Shown here one piece after another: positions 1-6,994 of a DNA stretch of 14,363 bases; within the stretch, counting starts at the first letter, position 1; each line of letters opens with the position of its first letter. Source of the stretch: a bacterium (GTDB lineage: Bacteria > CBDUZB01 > JAGLHV01). The position numbers and the translations under genes are program-made. The stretch spans positions 1 to 14,363 of the forward strand of contig JAGLHV010000006.1 of assembly GCA_023143305.1 (NCBI GenBank), written 5' to 3'. The notes below the pieces were generated by a model that did no database searches, was not told where the DNA came from, and saw nothing but the letters and a program-made list of their open reading frames with translations.

Positions 1-20
1 ATAATTGCCGTTTTTGGCTT

Positions 21-104
21 TGTCATTCCCGAAATCTTTTATCGGGAATCCATTTTCCGACGATAATATTTTACTGGATCTCCGGGTCAAGCCCGAAGAT
101 GACA
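21..104. repeat. REP/MITE-like palindromic element downstream of the cpaE-cpaF fusion
   Basis: The element is bounded by TGTCAT (21-26) and its complement ATGACA (99-104). Two hairpins lie inside. The first pairs ATTCCCGA (25-32) with TCGGGAAT (42-49) around a 9-nt loop. The second pairs ATCTCCGGG (78-86) with CCCGAAGAT (92-100), with one C/A mismatch and a 5-nt loop. The two arms also resemble each other as reverse complements (TGTCAT...ATCCA at both ends), so the whole is an imperfect inverted dimer of about 84 bp. From memory, it resembles the dispersed TCATTCCCG...CGGGAAT repeats of many environmental bacterial genomes. It starts about 60 bp past the cpaE-cpaF stop. Neither strand shows a T-run right after a stem, so a classical intrinsic terminator is not supported, although the RNA could stabilise the 3' end. 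The rest of 1-165 holds nothing else I can recognise. Confidence 0.7.
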
Positions 105-165
105 GAAAAAAGCAGTTATGACACAGTCTGGAAAGCAGGAATCTATTTATATTTAAAAACATCTT

Positions 166-2325
166 TCAGGTGTTTCGAAAAATATTCCTGTCAAAAAAAA
201 CATTATGTGATTTTGTTTTCGCAATAAAAGACGGAATTACTCCCGTAAACTCAAATTTACCGATTATTTTTCCCTGGTCATTAATTCCTTCCTGAATGAA
301 TTTGAAAATATCGGTTATTGTAATTATATCCCCGTTAAAACCGGTTATTTCACTAATACAGGTTATCTTTCTTGTCCCGTCACCCAAACGATTTTGCTGA
401 ACAATAATATTAATAGTACTGGCAATTTGGTCACGAATAACCCGTGAAGGAAGTTCCATCCCCGACATTAATGCCATTGTTTCTAAGCGGGATAAAGAAT
501 CCCGGGGACTATTAGCATGTAAAGTAGTCAATGACCCTTCATGTCCCGTATTCATCGCTTGTAACATATCTATTGCCTCTCCTCCCCTGCATTCACCAAT
601 AATAATTCTATCCGGGCGCATTCTTAAACAATTAATAAGTAACCTGCGAATAGAAATCTCACCCTCTCCTTCAATGTTCGGTGGACGGGATTCTAATCTA
701 ACTACATGTTTCTGCGGCAACTTTAACTCGGCAGAATCTTCTATAGTGATAATTCGTTCATCCTGAGGAATAAAAGAAGAAATAATATTCAAAAGCGTTG
801 TCTTGCCCGACCCGGTACCACCCGAAATAATAATGTTTTTTTTCAGTTGAACACAAATCCGGATAAATTCTATCATTTCTTTACTTATCGAACCTAAACC
901 AATTAAATCATCGGGAATAAGTTTCTTTTGGATAAATTTACGAATAGTTACTACCGGCCCATCTAAAGCCAAAGGAGGAATAATAGCATTGACCCGGGAA
1001 CCATCTTTTAATCGCGCATCCACTAACGGAGAACTTTCATCTATATGTCTTCCCAAAGGAGCAACTATTCTTTCAATAATAGTAAGAATCTGCCGATTGC
1101 TGGATAACTTAATTCCGGTTAATTTAATTTTTCCCTGCTGTTCGATATATACTTCATCTTTCTTATTAACCATTATTTCAGAAACAGCAGGGTCCCGCAG
1201 AAGTTTTTCCAAAGGGCCTAAACCTAAAATGTCATCCAACAATTCCAATATTATCTTTTCCCGTTGTTGGCGATCAGTAACAAAACCTCCTTCTTCGTTT
1301 AATAATCTCTCCACCATTTCTTTAATTTTTTGTTTAATTTCTTTGCCTTTTTCTAAATTATTTCCTGCTTCTTTAAAATTTAATCTTTTTAAATCCATTT
1401 CACTAATCAACCGCTCTTGAATAAGTAATTTCAACCGGTCAATTTTATCATCCATCAATTGTTTGTTTTTTATATTATTCTGATCATTATCCTCATTGTT
1501 TTTTAATTTTAAACTATTAGTATCGGAAAAATTCTTTTCAATATGGGTTGACCGCCCTTTACCTAACCCCTCTGCTACAAAAATGTTTTCTTCTAATAAT
1601 TTACATGTTAAACCTTGTACGGATTTATAAAAGGGAATCTGCCTAAAATTAAACTCATTGGTAATGCCCTTATTTATGGTACTAAATGAAGCTTTTTTAT
1701 GATTATCACCACTAATCCGGTAGAATAGTTGTTTTTTTAAATAATTTTCTACTTTTGAGGAAGAAATACCTTCTTCTGTATTTCCTTCGTTCAACACTAT
1801 TTTTATTGATTGTGGGGCATAGTGAAGAGAATAAAGCATAGAAAGAATTCCCTTTGCTCCTTCTAAAGACAAATAATCCGGAGTAACTATTAAAACTATT
1901 AAATTAGAACTATCAAGTAAAGCAAGGGAATTTTCATTAAAATCATTATCTAAATTTATTAAAGTATAATTATATATTTGTGACAGGAGATTTACTATTT
2001 TTATTAAATGCTCCGGCCTTATCCCGGATATCTCACTCCAATTAAAACATCCGCTCAATAAATCTATCCCGGAAGGATGGGTATCAAAATATCCCTCCAT
2101 CATCCGGGCATTTAACTGGTCAATGAAAGGAAGTAATGAAATAAAATTCTTTTCCCGGGAAAAATTAAACAAAATTTTCATTTTACCCTTAATCGGGAAA
2201 AGACTGAAATCAAATAAAGCAACTTTTTTTCTGGTTTCTTGTTTTAAGCTAATGGATAACGAAGCTATAAGTAAAGCATTTATCTGGCTCCCTATATCTA
2301 AAACAGAAATAACTTTACCCGGCAT
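166..2325 (-). CDS. cpaF: Fusion of a degenerate CpaE/MinD-like domain to a CpaF/TadA pilus-assembly ATPase
   Basis: This 719-residue protein has two parts. Residues 1 to about 245 follow the CpaE/MinD fold pattern: an initial VISVL strand, a VALFDF strand, HPSGIDLL (83-90), and VTPDYLSLEGAKG (147-159). The Walker A position reads DIGSQINALL (10-19) instead of GGVGKT, and the Walker B Asp is replaced in LINLDND (N124), so this domain probably cannot hydrolyse ATP. An Asn-rich linker (about 265-295) leads to a complete TadA/CpaF secretion ATPase: N-terminal domain with SRVNAIIPP, Walker A GGTGSGKTT (502-510), Asp box TIEDSAEL (527-534), Walker B RIIIGECRGGEA (573-584) and His box GHEG...TLHANS (594-606). 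By family, the hexameric TadA motor powers Flp/Tad pilus assembly at the inner membrane, and CpaE is a separate partner that localises it. The ATG at 2325 is chosen because AAGGAG lies 9 nt upstream; an in-frame GTG (2358) and ATG (2343) have poorer sites. No other pilus gene is visible in the window. Confidence 0.88.
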   Translation of the reverse strand: MPGKVISVLDIGSQINALLIASLSISLKQETRKKVALFDFSLFPIKGKMKILFNFSREKNFISLLPFIDQLNARMMEGYFDTHPSGIDLLSGCFNWSEISGIRPEHLIKIVNLLSQIYNYTLINLDNDFNENSLALLDSSNLIVLIVTPDYLSLEGAKGILSMLYSLHYAPQSIKIVLNEGNTEEGISSSKVENYLKKQLFYRISGDNHKKASFSTINKGITNEFNFRQIPFYKSVQGLTCKLLEENIFVAEGLGKGRSTHIEKNFSDTNSLKLKNNEDNDQNNIKNKQLMDDKIDRLKLLIQERLISEMDLKRLNFKEAGNNLEKGKEIKQKIKEMVERLLNEEGGFVTDRQQREKIILELLDDILGLGPLEKLLRDPAVSEIMVNKKDEVYIEQQGKIKLTGIKLSSNRQILTIIERIVAPLGRHIDESSPLVDARLKDGSRVNAIIPPLALDGPVVTIRKFIQKKLIPDDLIGLGSISKEMIEFIRICVQLKKNIIISGGTGSGKTTLLNIISSFIPQDERIITIEDSAELKLPQKHVVRLESRPPNIEGEGEISIRRLLINCLRMRPDRIIIGECRGGEAIDMLQAMNTGHEGSLTTLHANSPRDSLSRLETMALMSGMELPSRVIRDQIASTINIIVQQNRLGDGTRKITCISEITGFNGDIITITDIFKFIQEGINDQGKIIGKFEFTGVIPSFIAKTKSHNVFFDRNIFRNT

Positions 2326-2334
2326 AAAAAGTTT

Positions 2335-2340
2335 CTCCTT
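2335..2340 (-). promoter_or_regulatory. Ribosome binding site deciding the start of the cpaE-cpaF fusion
   Basis: Read on the minus strand this is AAGGAG, 9 nt before the ATG at 2325. It favours that ATG over the upstream in-frame ATG at 2343 and GTG at 2358. It also begins the protein just before the first beta strand (VISVLD), as expected for a MinD-type domain. Confidence 0.65.
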
Positions 2341-2353
2341 CATAATCAACTTC

Positions 2354-2443
2354 CCCACAGCAAACTGCGGGCCCCTTCGACTCCCTGCGACGGAGTTTAT
2401 ATCAATTCGACTACAGAGTTTTGTCAGTGAGCTGAAAAAACTC
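2354..2443. repeat. Cluster of three hairpins, REP-like, between rodA and the cpaE-cpaF fusion
   Basis: Three stems lie within 90 bp. The first is CCCACAG/CTGCGGG (2354-2360 with 2365-2371) around CAAA, with one mispair that becomes G-U on the minus-strand RNA. The second is ACTCC/GGAGT (2380-2384 with 2392-2396) around a 7-nt loop. The third is a 12-pair stem (2416-2427 with 2432-2443) with one G/A mismatch and a TGAG loop. TTCGACT occurs twice, at 2376-2382 and 2406-2412. On the minus strand GAGTCGAAGGG resembles, from memory, a widespread bacterial intergenic repeat motif. The cluster fills most of the 200-bp gap between rodA and the start at 2325. None of the stems has a clear T-tail in the direction of transcription. 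The remainder of the gap (2444-2525) is AT-rich without a clear signal. Confidence 0.55.
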
Positions 2444-2525
2444 TAAGCATCATTGAATCAAAGTTGCTTTTAAATTTACTATCCTTTCTTAAAACAAATG
2501 TAAGAAACCAACCGTCTTTCATTTT

Positions 2526-3857
2526 TTAATAAGTATACCTTCTTGAATGAATATTTAATAATAAGCCTATAGCCACCATGGCGGAAACCAAAGCAGACCC
2601 ACCATAACTAAACAGGGGTAAAGGTAAACCGGTTATCGGCATAATTCCCATTACCATACCAATATTTATTATTGCATAAAATAAAAACATACAGGAAATG
2701 CCTGCTGCCAGAAAACTACCAAACTTATCTCTTGCTTCTACAGCTATTTTTAATCCCCGCCAAATAATAATAAAAAATAAAAAAAACACTAAACCCGCAC
2801 CTAAAAAACCCCATTCCTCTGCAACAACAGAAACAATAAAATCCGTATGCTGTTCCGGTAAAAAACCTAATTGCGTTTGAGTGCCGTTCAAAAATCCCTT
2901 GCCTAAAAACCCTCCCGACCCAATAGCAATTTTAGACTGAATAATATGATACCCTGAACCCAATGGATCTATCTGGGGGTCCAGAAAAGCTAACAGGCGT
3001 TTTTTCTGATATCCCTTTAGTAAAAAATTCTGCACCAAACAAGAAGAAACGCATCCCCCTATAACCAGAAAAGAAGTTATCATAAAATTATTAAAATTTA
3101 TCGCAAATTTCAAATCGATCAAAAGATAAAAAATTACTGACAAAATAACAAGTATTACCAAAATAAATATTATTCCCTGCAACCAATGACTTGTAGCCAT
3201 TGATATAAATTTTAAAACTACCGAATTAATTAAGATATCCTGATGAAAAGAAAGATAGGTAATCAACAAAGGGATCCCAAAAGTAATTACCCCATACAGA
3301 AGAAAAGATAAAAGGTAAAGATATTTTGTGCCTCCGATAAACAGCATTACCATCCATATGGGAACTAATACCATTGCTGAACCAAAATCCGGTTGCCCCA
3401 GTATTAAAAGTATCGGCAGGAATACAATTAAAAAAGGAATAAACAAACTCTTAAAACGATACATCTGACGATGATTTTTTTCTAAATAAATTGCTAAAGC
3501 AAAAATAAAAGGAATTTTAGAAAATTCAGAAGGTTGAAAAGAAAAATTACCAAAAGAAAACCAACTTTGTGCTCCCCGCACAGTTTTACCAAAAAAAAGG
3601 ACTAAAAGCAACAAAATCAAAGAGAAAAAATAAAGAGAATAACCATATTGCCTGAATATTTGATAATTCACCCCCATAGCAATAATCATTAGCCCAAACC
3701 CTAAACCTACTGCAATCAATTGTTTGGTCCAAATAGGGGAAACTATTTTTCCACGATGAATAGCGCTAAATATAAATAATATTCCTAAAACAATCACCAT
3801 TACCATAGAAAAAAAAAGCACATAATCAAATTTTCTGGCAATATTTTTAAAGGCCAT
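2526..3857 (-). CDS. rodA: RodA, SEDS-family peptidoglycan polymerase of the elongasome
   Basis: RodA polymerises lipid II into glycan strands in the cytoplasmic membrane, paired with the transpeptidase PBP2 and guided by MreB. The 443-residue protein shows the family motifs: GAQSWF (95-100), QPSE (108-111), GQPDFGSA (154-161), DPLGSGYHIIQSKIAIGSGG (297-316), LPEQHTDF with the conserved Asp at 339, and LPLPLFSYGGSA (411-422). About ten canonical membrane segments are visible. The protein is longer than the usual 360-390 residues because of an insert of about 70 residues (roughly 205-275). This contains two further hydrophobic stretches, about 225-248 and 257-280, before the conserved KGYQKKRLLAFLDP. 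The ATG lies inside the end of mrdA (11-bp overlap) behind AAAGGA, pointing to translational coupling. RodA rather than FtsW is indicated by the mre-mrdA context. Confidence 0.95.
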   Translation of the reverse strand: MAFKNIARKFDYVLFFSMVMVIVLGILFIFSAIHRGKIVSPIWTKQLIAVGLGFGLMIIAMGVNYQIFRQYGYSLYFFSLILLLLVLFFGKTVRGAQSWFSFGNFSFQPSEFSKIPFIFALAIYLEKNHRQMYRFKSLFIPFLIVFLPILLILGQPDFGSAMVLVPIWMVMLFIGGTKYLYLLSFLLYGVITFGIPLLITYLSFHQDILINSVVLKFISMATSHWLQGIIFILVILVILSVIFYLLIDLKFAINFNNFMITSFLVIGGCVSSCLVQNFLLKGYQKKRLLAFLDPQIDPLGSGYHIIQSKIAIGSGGFLGKGFLNGTQTQLGFLPEQHTDFIVSVVAEEWGFLGAGLVFFLFFIIIWRGLKIAVEARDKFGSFLAAGISCMFLFYAIINIGMVMGIMPITGLPLPLFSYGGSALVSAMVAIGLLLNIHSRRYTY

Positions 3858-5682
3858 TTTTTTCCTTTCCTGTTTTTAAAATATACTCATTTCCTTTGTG
3901 TTCATTTAAAAACTGAGCATACCCTTCTAAAACTTTACGCGCTACAGGTGCAGCATCAGACCCTCCGCTTCCGCCGTGCTCAAGAAAAACACAAATTACT
4001 ATTTGAGGGTCTTCTACAGGGGTAAAACAAACAAACCAGGCATGATTTTCTCCATGAGGATTTTCTGCTGTTCCCGTTTTTCCCCCGATAGAAAGATTTT
4101 TTAAATAAGCAGCCCGGCCTGTACCCTTTTCTACGGTACTTTTCAAACTTTTCTTCAGAATATTTAACGTGCTCTCTGATATTTTTATGTCTCTTATTTT
4201 ATAAGGTTTTATTTCTTTTATCAAGTGGTTTTTATCACCTATAATTTTTTTTACTATATAAGGGCGATATAATTTTCCACCGTTAACTACAGCACAAACC
4301 ATGTTGGCTATTTGTAATGGTGTAGCTAAAAGGTAGCCCTGTCCAATACTTAAATTCAATGTATCCCCATCAAACCATGGATCACCGATTTTTTTTCTTT
4401 TCCACTCAGAAGAAGGAACAAGCCCTCGTTTTTCTGAAGGCAAATCAATTCCTGTTTTTTCTCCTAAGCCAAATTCTTTAGCATACTTAGATATATTTCT
4501 TACACCCAGACTCAAACCCATATTATAAAAATATATATCACAAGAATTAGCCATTGCCTGGATAAGATTTTGTTTTCCGTGCCCTTCTCTTTTCCAGCAT
4601 CTGAAAACCCGTTCTTCCCGGCCGCAGGTTAAAAACCCTTTACAAAAAAAAGTATCATTAAGATTAATTTTTTCTTCTTCTAAAGCAGCAAGGGTTACTA
4701 AAATTTTAAATACCGAACCCGGTGCATACTGAGCCTGAATTGCCCGATTTAATAAAGGATATGCAAGGGAAGTAAAAAAATGATTCCATTTTTTGGAAGC
4801 TAAAGGAACAGTAAAAATATTCGAATCAAAATCCGGTTTGCTAACTAAACTTAAAACCTCACTATTTCGGGGATCTAAAATTATTATTACCCCGGGACTA
4901 TCTCCCAGAGCATCCTCCGACAATTCCTGTAATTTTTTATCAATAGTAAGAATCAGGGTATGCCCTTTTACCGGTTTTATCTCCCGCAATACGCGTAATT
5001 CACGACCGACAGCATTGACCTCTATCTGTTTACCCCCCTCTATGCCCCTTAGTTCGGAATCGTAAATTTTCTCAATACCTATTTTTCCCACAACATTTCC
5101 CTGCTTGCATTCACCCCCTCTATCTCTTAATTCATCAGCATTTATCTCTCCTATATATCCTAAAATATGGGAAGCAAAGTTTTTACGGAGATAGTACCTT
5201 ACTGTTTCCGTTTGAATAGTAATCCCGGGAATATTAGGCTTTTCTTCTGCAAACTGAAACATCTTTTTTCTTTCAATATTTTCCATCAGGCGAGCGTAAG
5301 TAAAAGGGTATCTTTTTTGAAAGGAAATCTTCCGGATAAAATATTCTTTATCTCTATCCAAAATATCACTTATCTTATTTACGGATTTTGTTATATCATC
5401 ATCGGACAAATTAAAAGGAGAAAAGAGAAGAGAAAAAGCACTACGGCTATCTGCTAAAACCACTCCGTTTCTATCTAAAATAGCACCCCGGGGAGCTTGT
5501 TGAAAAAGGATTTGAATACAATTATTTTTCGAAATTTTCTTAAAATACCGTTTATTTATAATTTGTAATTGGAAAAGCCTTAAATAAAGAACAAAAAACA
5601 CAAAAACTAAAAAAAACTTTACCAAAAAAGCTCTGTTTTTAAACCTTTGATACTCAAATCTATTACTTTCAATCTGCCACAT
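3847..5682 (-). CDS. mrdA: Penicillin-binding protein 2 (MrdA), elongasome transpeptidase
   Basis: This class B PBP of 611 residues crosslinks peptidoglycan during cell elongation as the partner of RodA. It has one N-terminal membrane anchor (about 17-38), the pedestal domain with QAPRGAILDRNG, and the transpeptidase domain. The three active-site motifs are SVFK (nucleophile Ser323, Lys326), SCD (380-382, the SxD form usual for PBP2) and KTG (535-537). GDTLNLSIGQGY is also typical. The loop between the first two motifs carries C347, C353, C362 and H368. C347, C362, H368 and C381 align with a zinc site reported in Acinetobacter PBP2. The start at 5682 follows a strong GGAGG and overlaps mreD by 14 bp. 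A longer frame begins at 5751, but its extra 23 residues fall inside mreD and do not look like a PBP N-terminus. The 3' end overlaps rodA. Confidence 0.96.
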   Translation of the reverse strand: MWQIESNRFEYQRFKNRAFLVKFFLVFVFFVLYLRLFQLQIINKRYFKKISKNNCIQILFQQAPRGAILDRNGVVLADSRSAFSLLFSPFNLSDDDITKSVNKISDILDRDKEYFIRKISFQKRYPFTYARLMENIERKKMFQFAEEKPNIPGITIQTETVRYYLRKNFASHILGYIGEINADELRDRGGECKQGNVVGKIGIEKIYDSELRGIEGGKQIEVNAVGRELRVLREIKPVKGHTLILTIDKKLQELSEDALGDSPGVIIILDPRNSEVLSLVSKPDFDSNIFTVPLASKKWNHFFTSLAYPLLNRAIQAQYAPGSVFKILVTLAALEEEKINLNDTFFCKGFLTCGREERVFRCWKREGHGKQNLIQAMANSCDIYFYNMGLSLGVRNISKYAKEFGLGEKTGIDLPSEKRGLVPSSEWKRKKIGDPWFDGDTLNLSIGQGYLLATPLQIANMVCAVVNGGKLYRPYIVKKIIGDKNHLIKEIKPYKIRDIKISESTLNILKKSLKSTVEKGTGRAAYLKNLSIGGKTGTAENPHGENHAWFVCFTPVEDPQIVICVFLEHGGSGGSDAAPVARKVLEGYAQFLNEHKGNEYILKTGKEKNGL

Positions 5683-6169
5683 ACATCTCCTCCCTCCATA
5701 ATTTCGCCCACCGGATAAACATAACGAAACATAAGGGAGCAAGTAATCCATTATATAAAGGTAAAAACAACAATGTTTTTCCTAAAATTATTTCTTTTCC
5801 TTCCCCGAAAATCTTTGTCAACATCCAAAAACCAAAACAATAAAATAAAGTAATAATAAAAACCAATAGTATCTGTACCAAAATATTATCTTCGTCTACT
5901 TTTTTTTTCAATAATCCCACAAAAAACCCAATCCCGGTAAAAAGTAATGCATTAGCCCCAAATATACCAATAGAAAAAGAATCTGCCACTATCCCAGTAA
6001 CAAAACCCATAATTTGCCCTTTATAGGAACCTTTCAAAAAAGAAAACCAGATAATTAAAATTAATAATATATTAGGAATTACGCCAAGGAAAGAAATTCG
6101 CCAGAGAAAAGAAAACTGAATAGTCACCACCAAAATAAAAGTAGAAATCCAAAATAAAAATCTTTTCAT
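5669..6169 (-). CDS. mreD: MreD, rod shape-determining membrane protein
   Basis: MreD is an integral membrane partner of MreC that helps control the RodA–PBP2 synthase. The 166-residue protein is almost entirely hydrophobic with five or six membrane segments, including about 4-24, 30-46, 70-88, 97-118 and 132-152. It retains the family pattern around GIVADSFSIGIFG (about 59-71). Its length is normal. The ATG overlaps the mreC stop as ATGA, and the last 14 bp overlap the mrdA start, so it sits in the middle of a translationally coupled chain. Sequence conservation in MreD is low, so position between mreC and mrdA contributes much of the identification. Confidence 0.92.
   Translation of the reverse strand: MKRFLFWISTFILVVTIQFSFLWRISFLGVIPNILLILIIWFSFLKGSYKGQIMGFVTGIVADSFSIGIFGANALLFTGIGFFVGLLKKKVDEDNILVQILLVFIITLFYCFGFWMLTKIFGEGKEIILGKTLLFLPLYNGLLAPLCFVMFIRWAKLWREEMYVAD
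5689..5693 (-). promoter_or_regulatory. Ribosome binding site for mrdA inside mreD
   Basis: On the minus strand this is GGAGG, part of the purine run GGAGGGAGGAG, placed 6 nt before the ATG at 5682. It lies within the last codons of mreD and supports the shorter PBP2 start over the frame that begins at 5751. Confidence 0.7.
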
Positions 6170-6990
6170 CGTTTAATTACTAAAACATCTGATATCCGAT
6201 TAAAATTTATAGCCGGAGAAATCAGAGCCCTTCTAAAATGTTCAGAAGAATTCTCCTTAAGTACATTTTTAACTTCACCAATTAATATCTGTCCGGGAAA
6301 AACCCCGCCATATCCGGAAGTTACTATCTGGTCACCTATCCTGACATCTGCTTTAGAGCTAAGATACTTCATTACTAAACTTTCCTGATTCTGCCCTTCA
6401 ATTAATCCATCTTCTTTATTTCTTTTTATATAAGCTGCTATTGCCGAATTATTATCCGTAATTAACAAAACTTTGGATGAAAAAAAAGAACTTTCTATAA
6501 CCCTGCCAATCACCCCTTCTCGTCCCTGTTGATAAGTAATTACTATATCATCCTTGCTTATTCCATCTTTTGTGCCTTTATTAATAACTATCGCATTATA
6601 CCAGCTATTAGGTTCCCGTCCAATCATTCTGGCTACCACTTGTTTTCGGTAAGACAGATTACTCTCATATTGAACTATTTCTTCTAATCTTTTATTTTCT
6701 AACCTTAATTTTTCAAAATAGATTTCTTTTTTTATAAATCTTTGAATGTCTTTTTTTAATTCAATATTTTCCTTATAAATCAAACCCATACTATAAATTC
6801 TTTCTGTCACACCCTGGCTTTGTTTTAAAACATTGTCTATATATTCAGGTGTGGCAGAAAAAACGTAAAAAATAACATTCCTGACAATTCCTACTTCCGA
6901 ATCCAAACGCAAAGACATAAAAAGAACAGAAACAAATATTAAAGAAAAAAAAACAAACATAGTTTTCTTTTTTTCTATAAATTCTGCCAC
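6166..6990 (-). CDS. mreC: MreC, rod shape-determining protein
   Basis: MreC links the cytoplasmic MreB filament to periplasmic wall enzymes and activates PBP2–RodA. The 274-residue protein has a short basic cytoplasmic tail and a membrane anchor at about 11-29. A charged helical, probably coiled-coil, stretch at about 60-108 carries the repeated Leu/Ile/Glu/Lys pattern. A beta-rich C-terminal domain follows (about 115-272) with MIGREPNSWYNAIVINKGTK and GDQIVTSGYGGVFP, both typical. The start is GTG at 6990, only 4 bp after the mreB stop. The best Shine-Dalgarno (GGGGAG) is 12 nt upstream, inside the end of mreB, which is a rather long spacing. The stop shares ATGA with mreD. Confidence 0.95.
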   Translation of the reverse strand: MAEFIEKKKTMFVFFSLIFVSVLFMSLRLDSEVGIVRNVIFYVFSATPEYIDNVLKQSQGVTERIYSMGLIYKENIELKKDIQRFIKKEIYFEKLRLENKRLEEIVQYESNLSYRKQVVARMIGREPNSWYNAIVINKGTKDGISKDDIVITYQQGREGVIGRVIESSFFSSKVLLITDNNSAIAAYIKRNKEDGLIEGQNQESLVMKYLSSKADVRIGDQIVTSGYGGVFPGQILIGEVKNVLKENSSEHFRRALISPAINFNRISDVLVIKR

Positions 6991-6994
6991 TTAG

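Noticed and set aside
989..1420. Plus-strand open frame of 143 codons inside the TadA gene
   Set aside because: It lies antisense to a well-conserved coding region, and its composition (Ser/Leu/Phe-rich) is typical of a shadow frame.
2354..2371. Hairpin upstream of the pilus gene read as an intrinsic terminator for rodA
   Set aside because: On the minus strand the stem is followed by GAAGTTGATT rather than a T-run, so a standard Rho-independent terminator is not supported.
2424..2522. A 32-codon open frame on the minus strand just after rodA
   Set aside because: It has no Shine-Dalgarno before its ATG, runs into the palindromic cluster, and its product resembles nothing I know.
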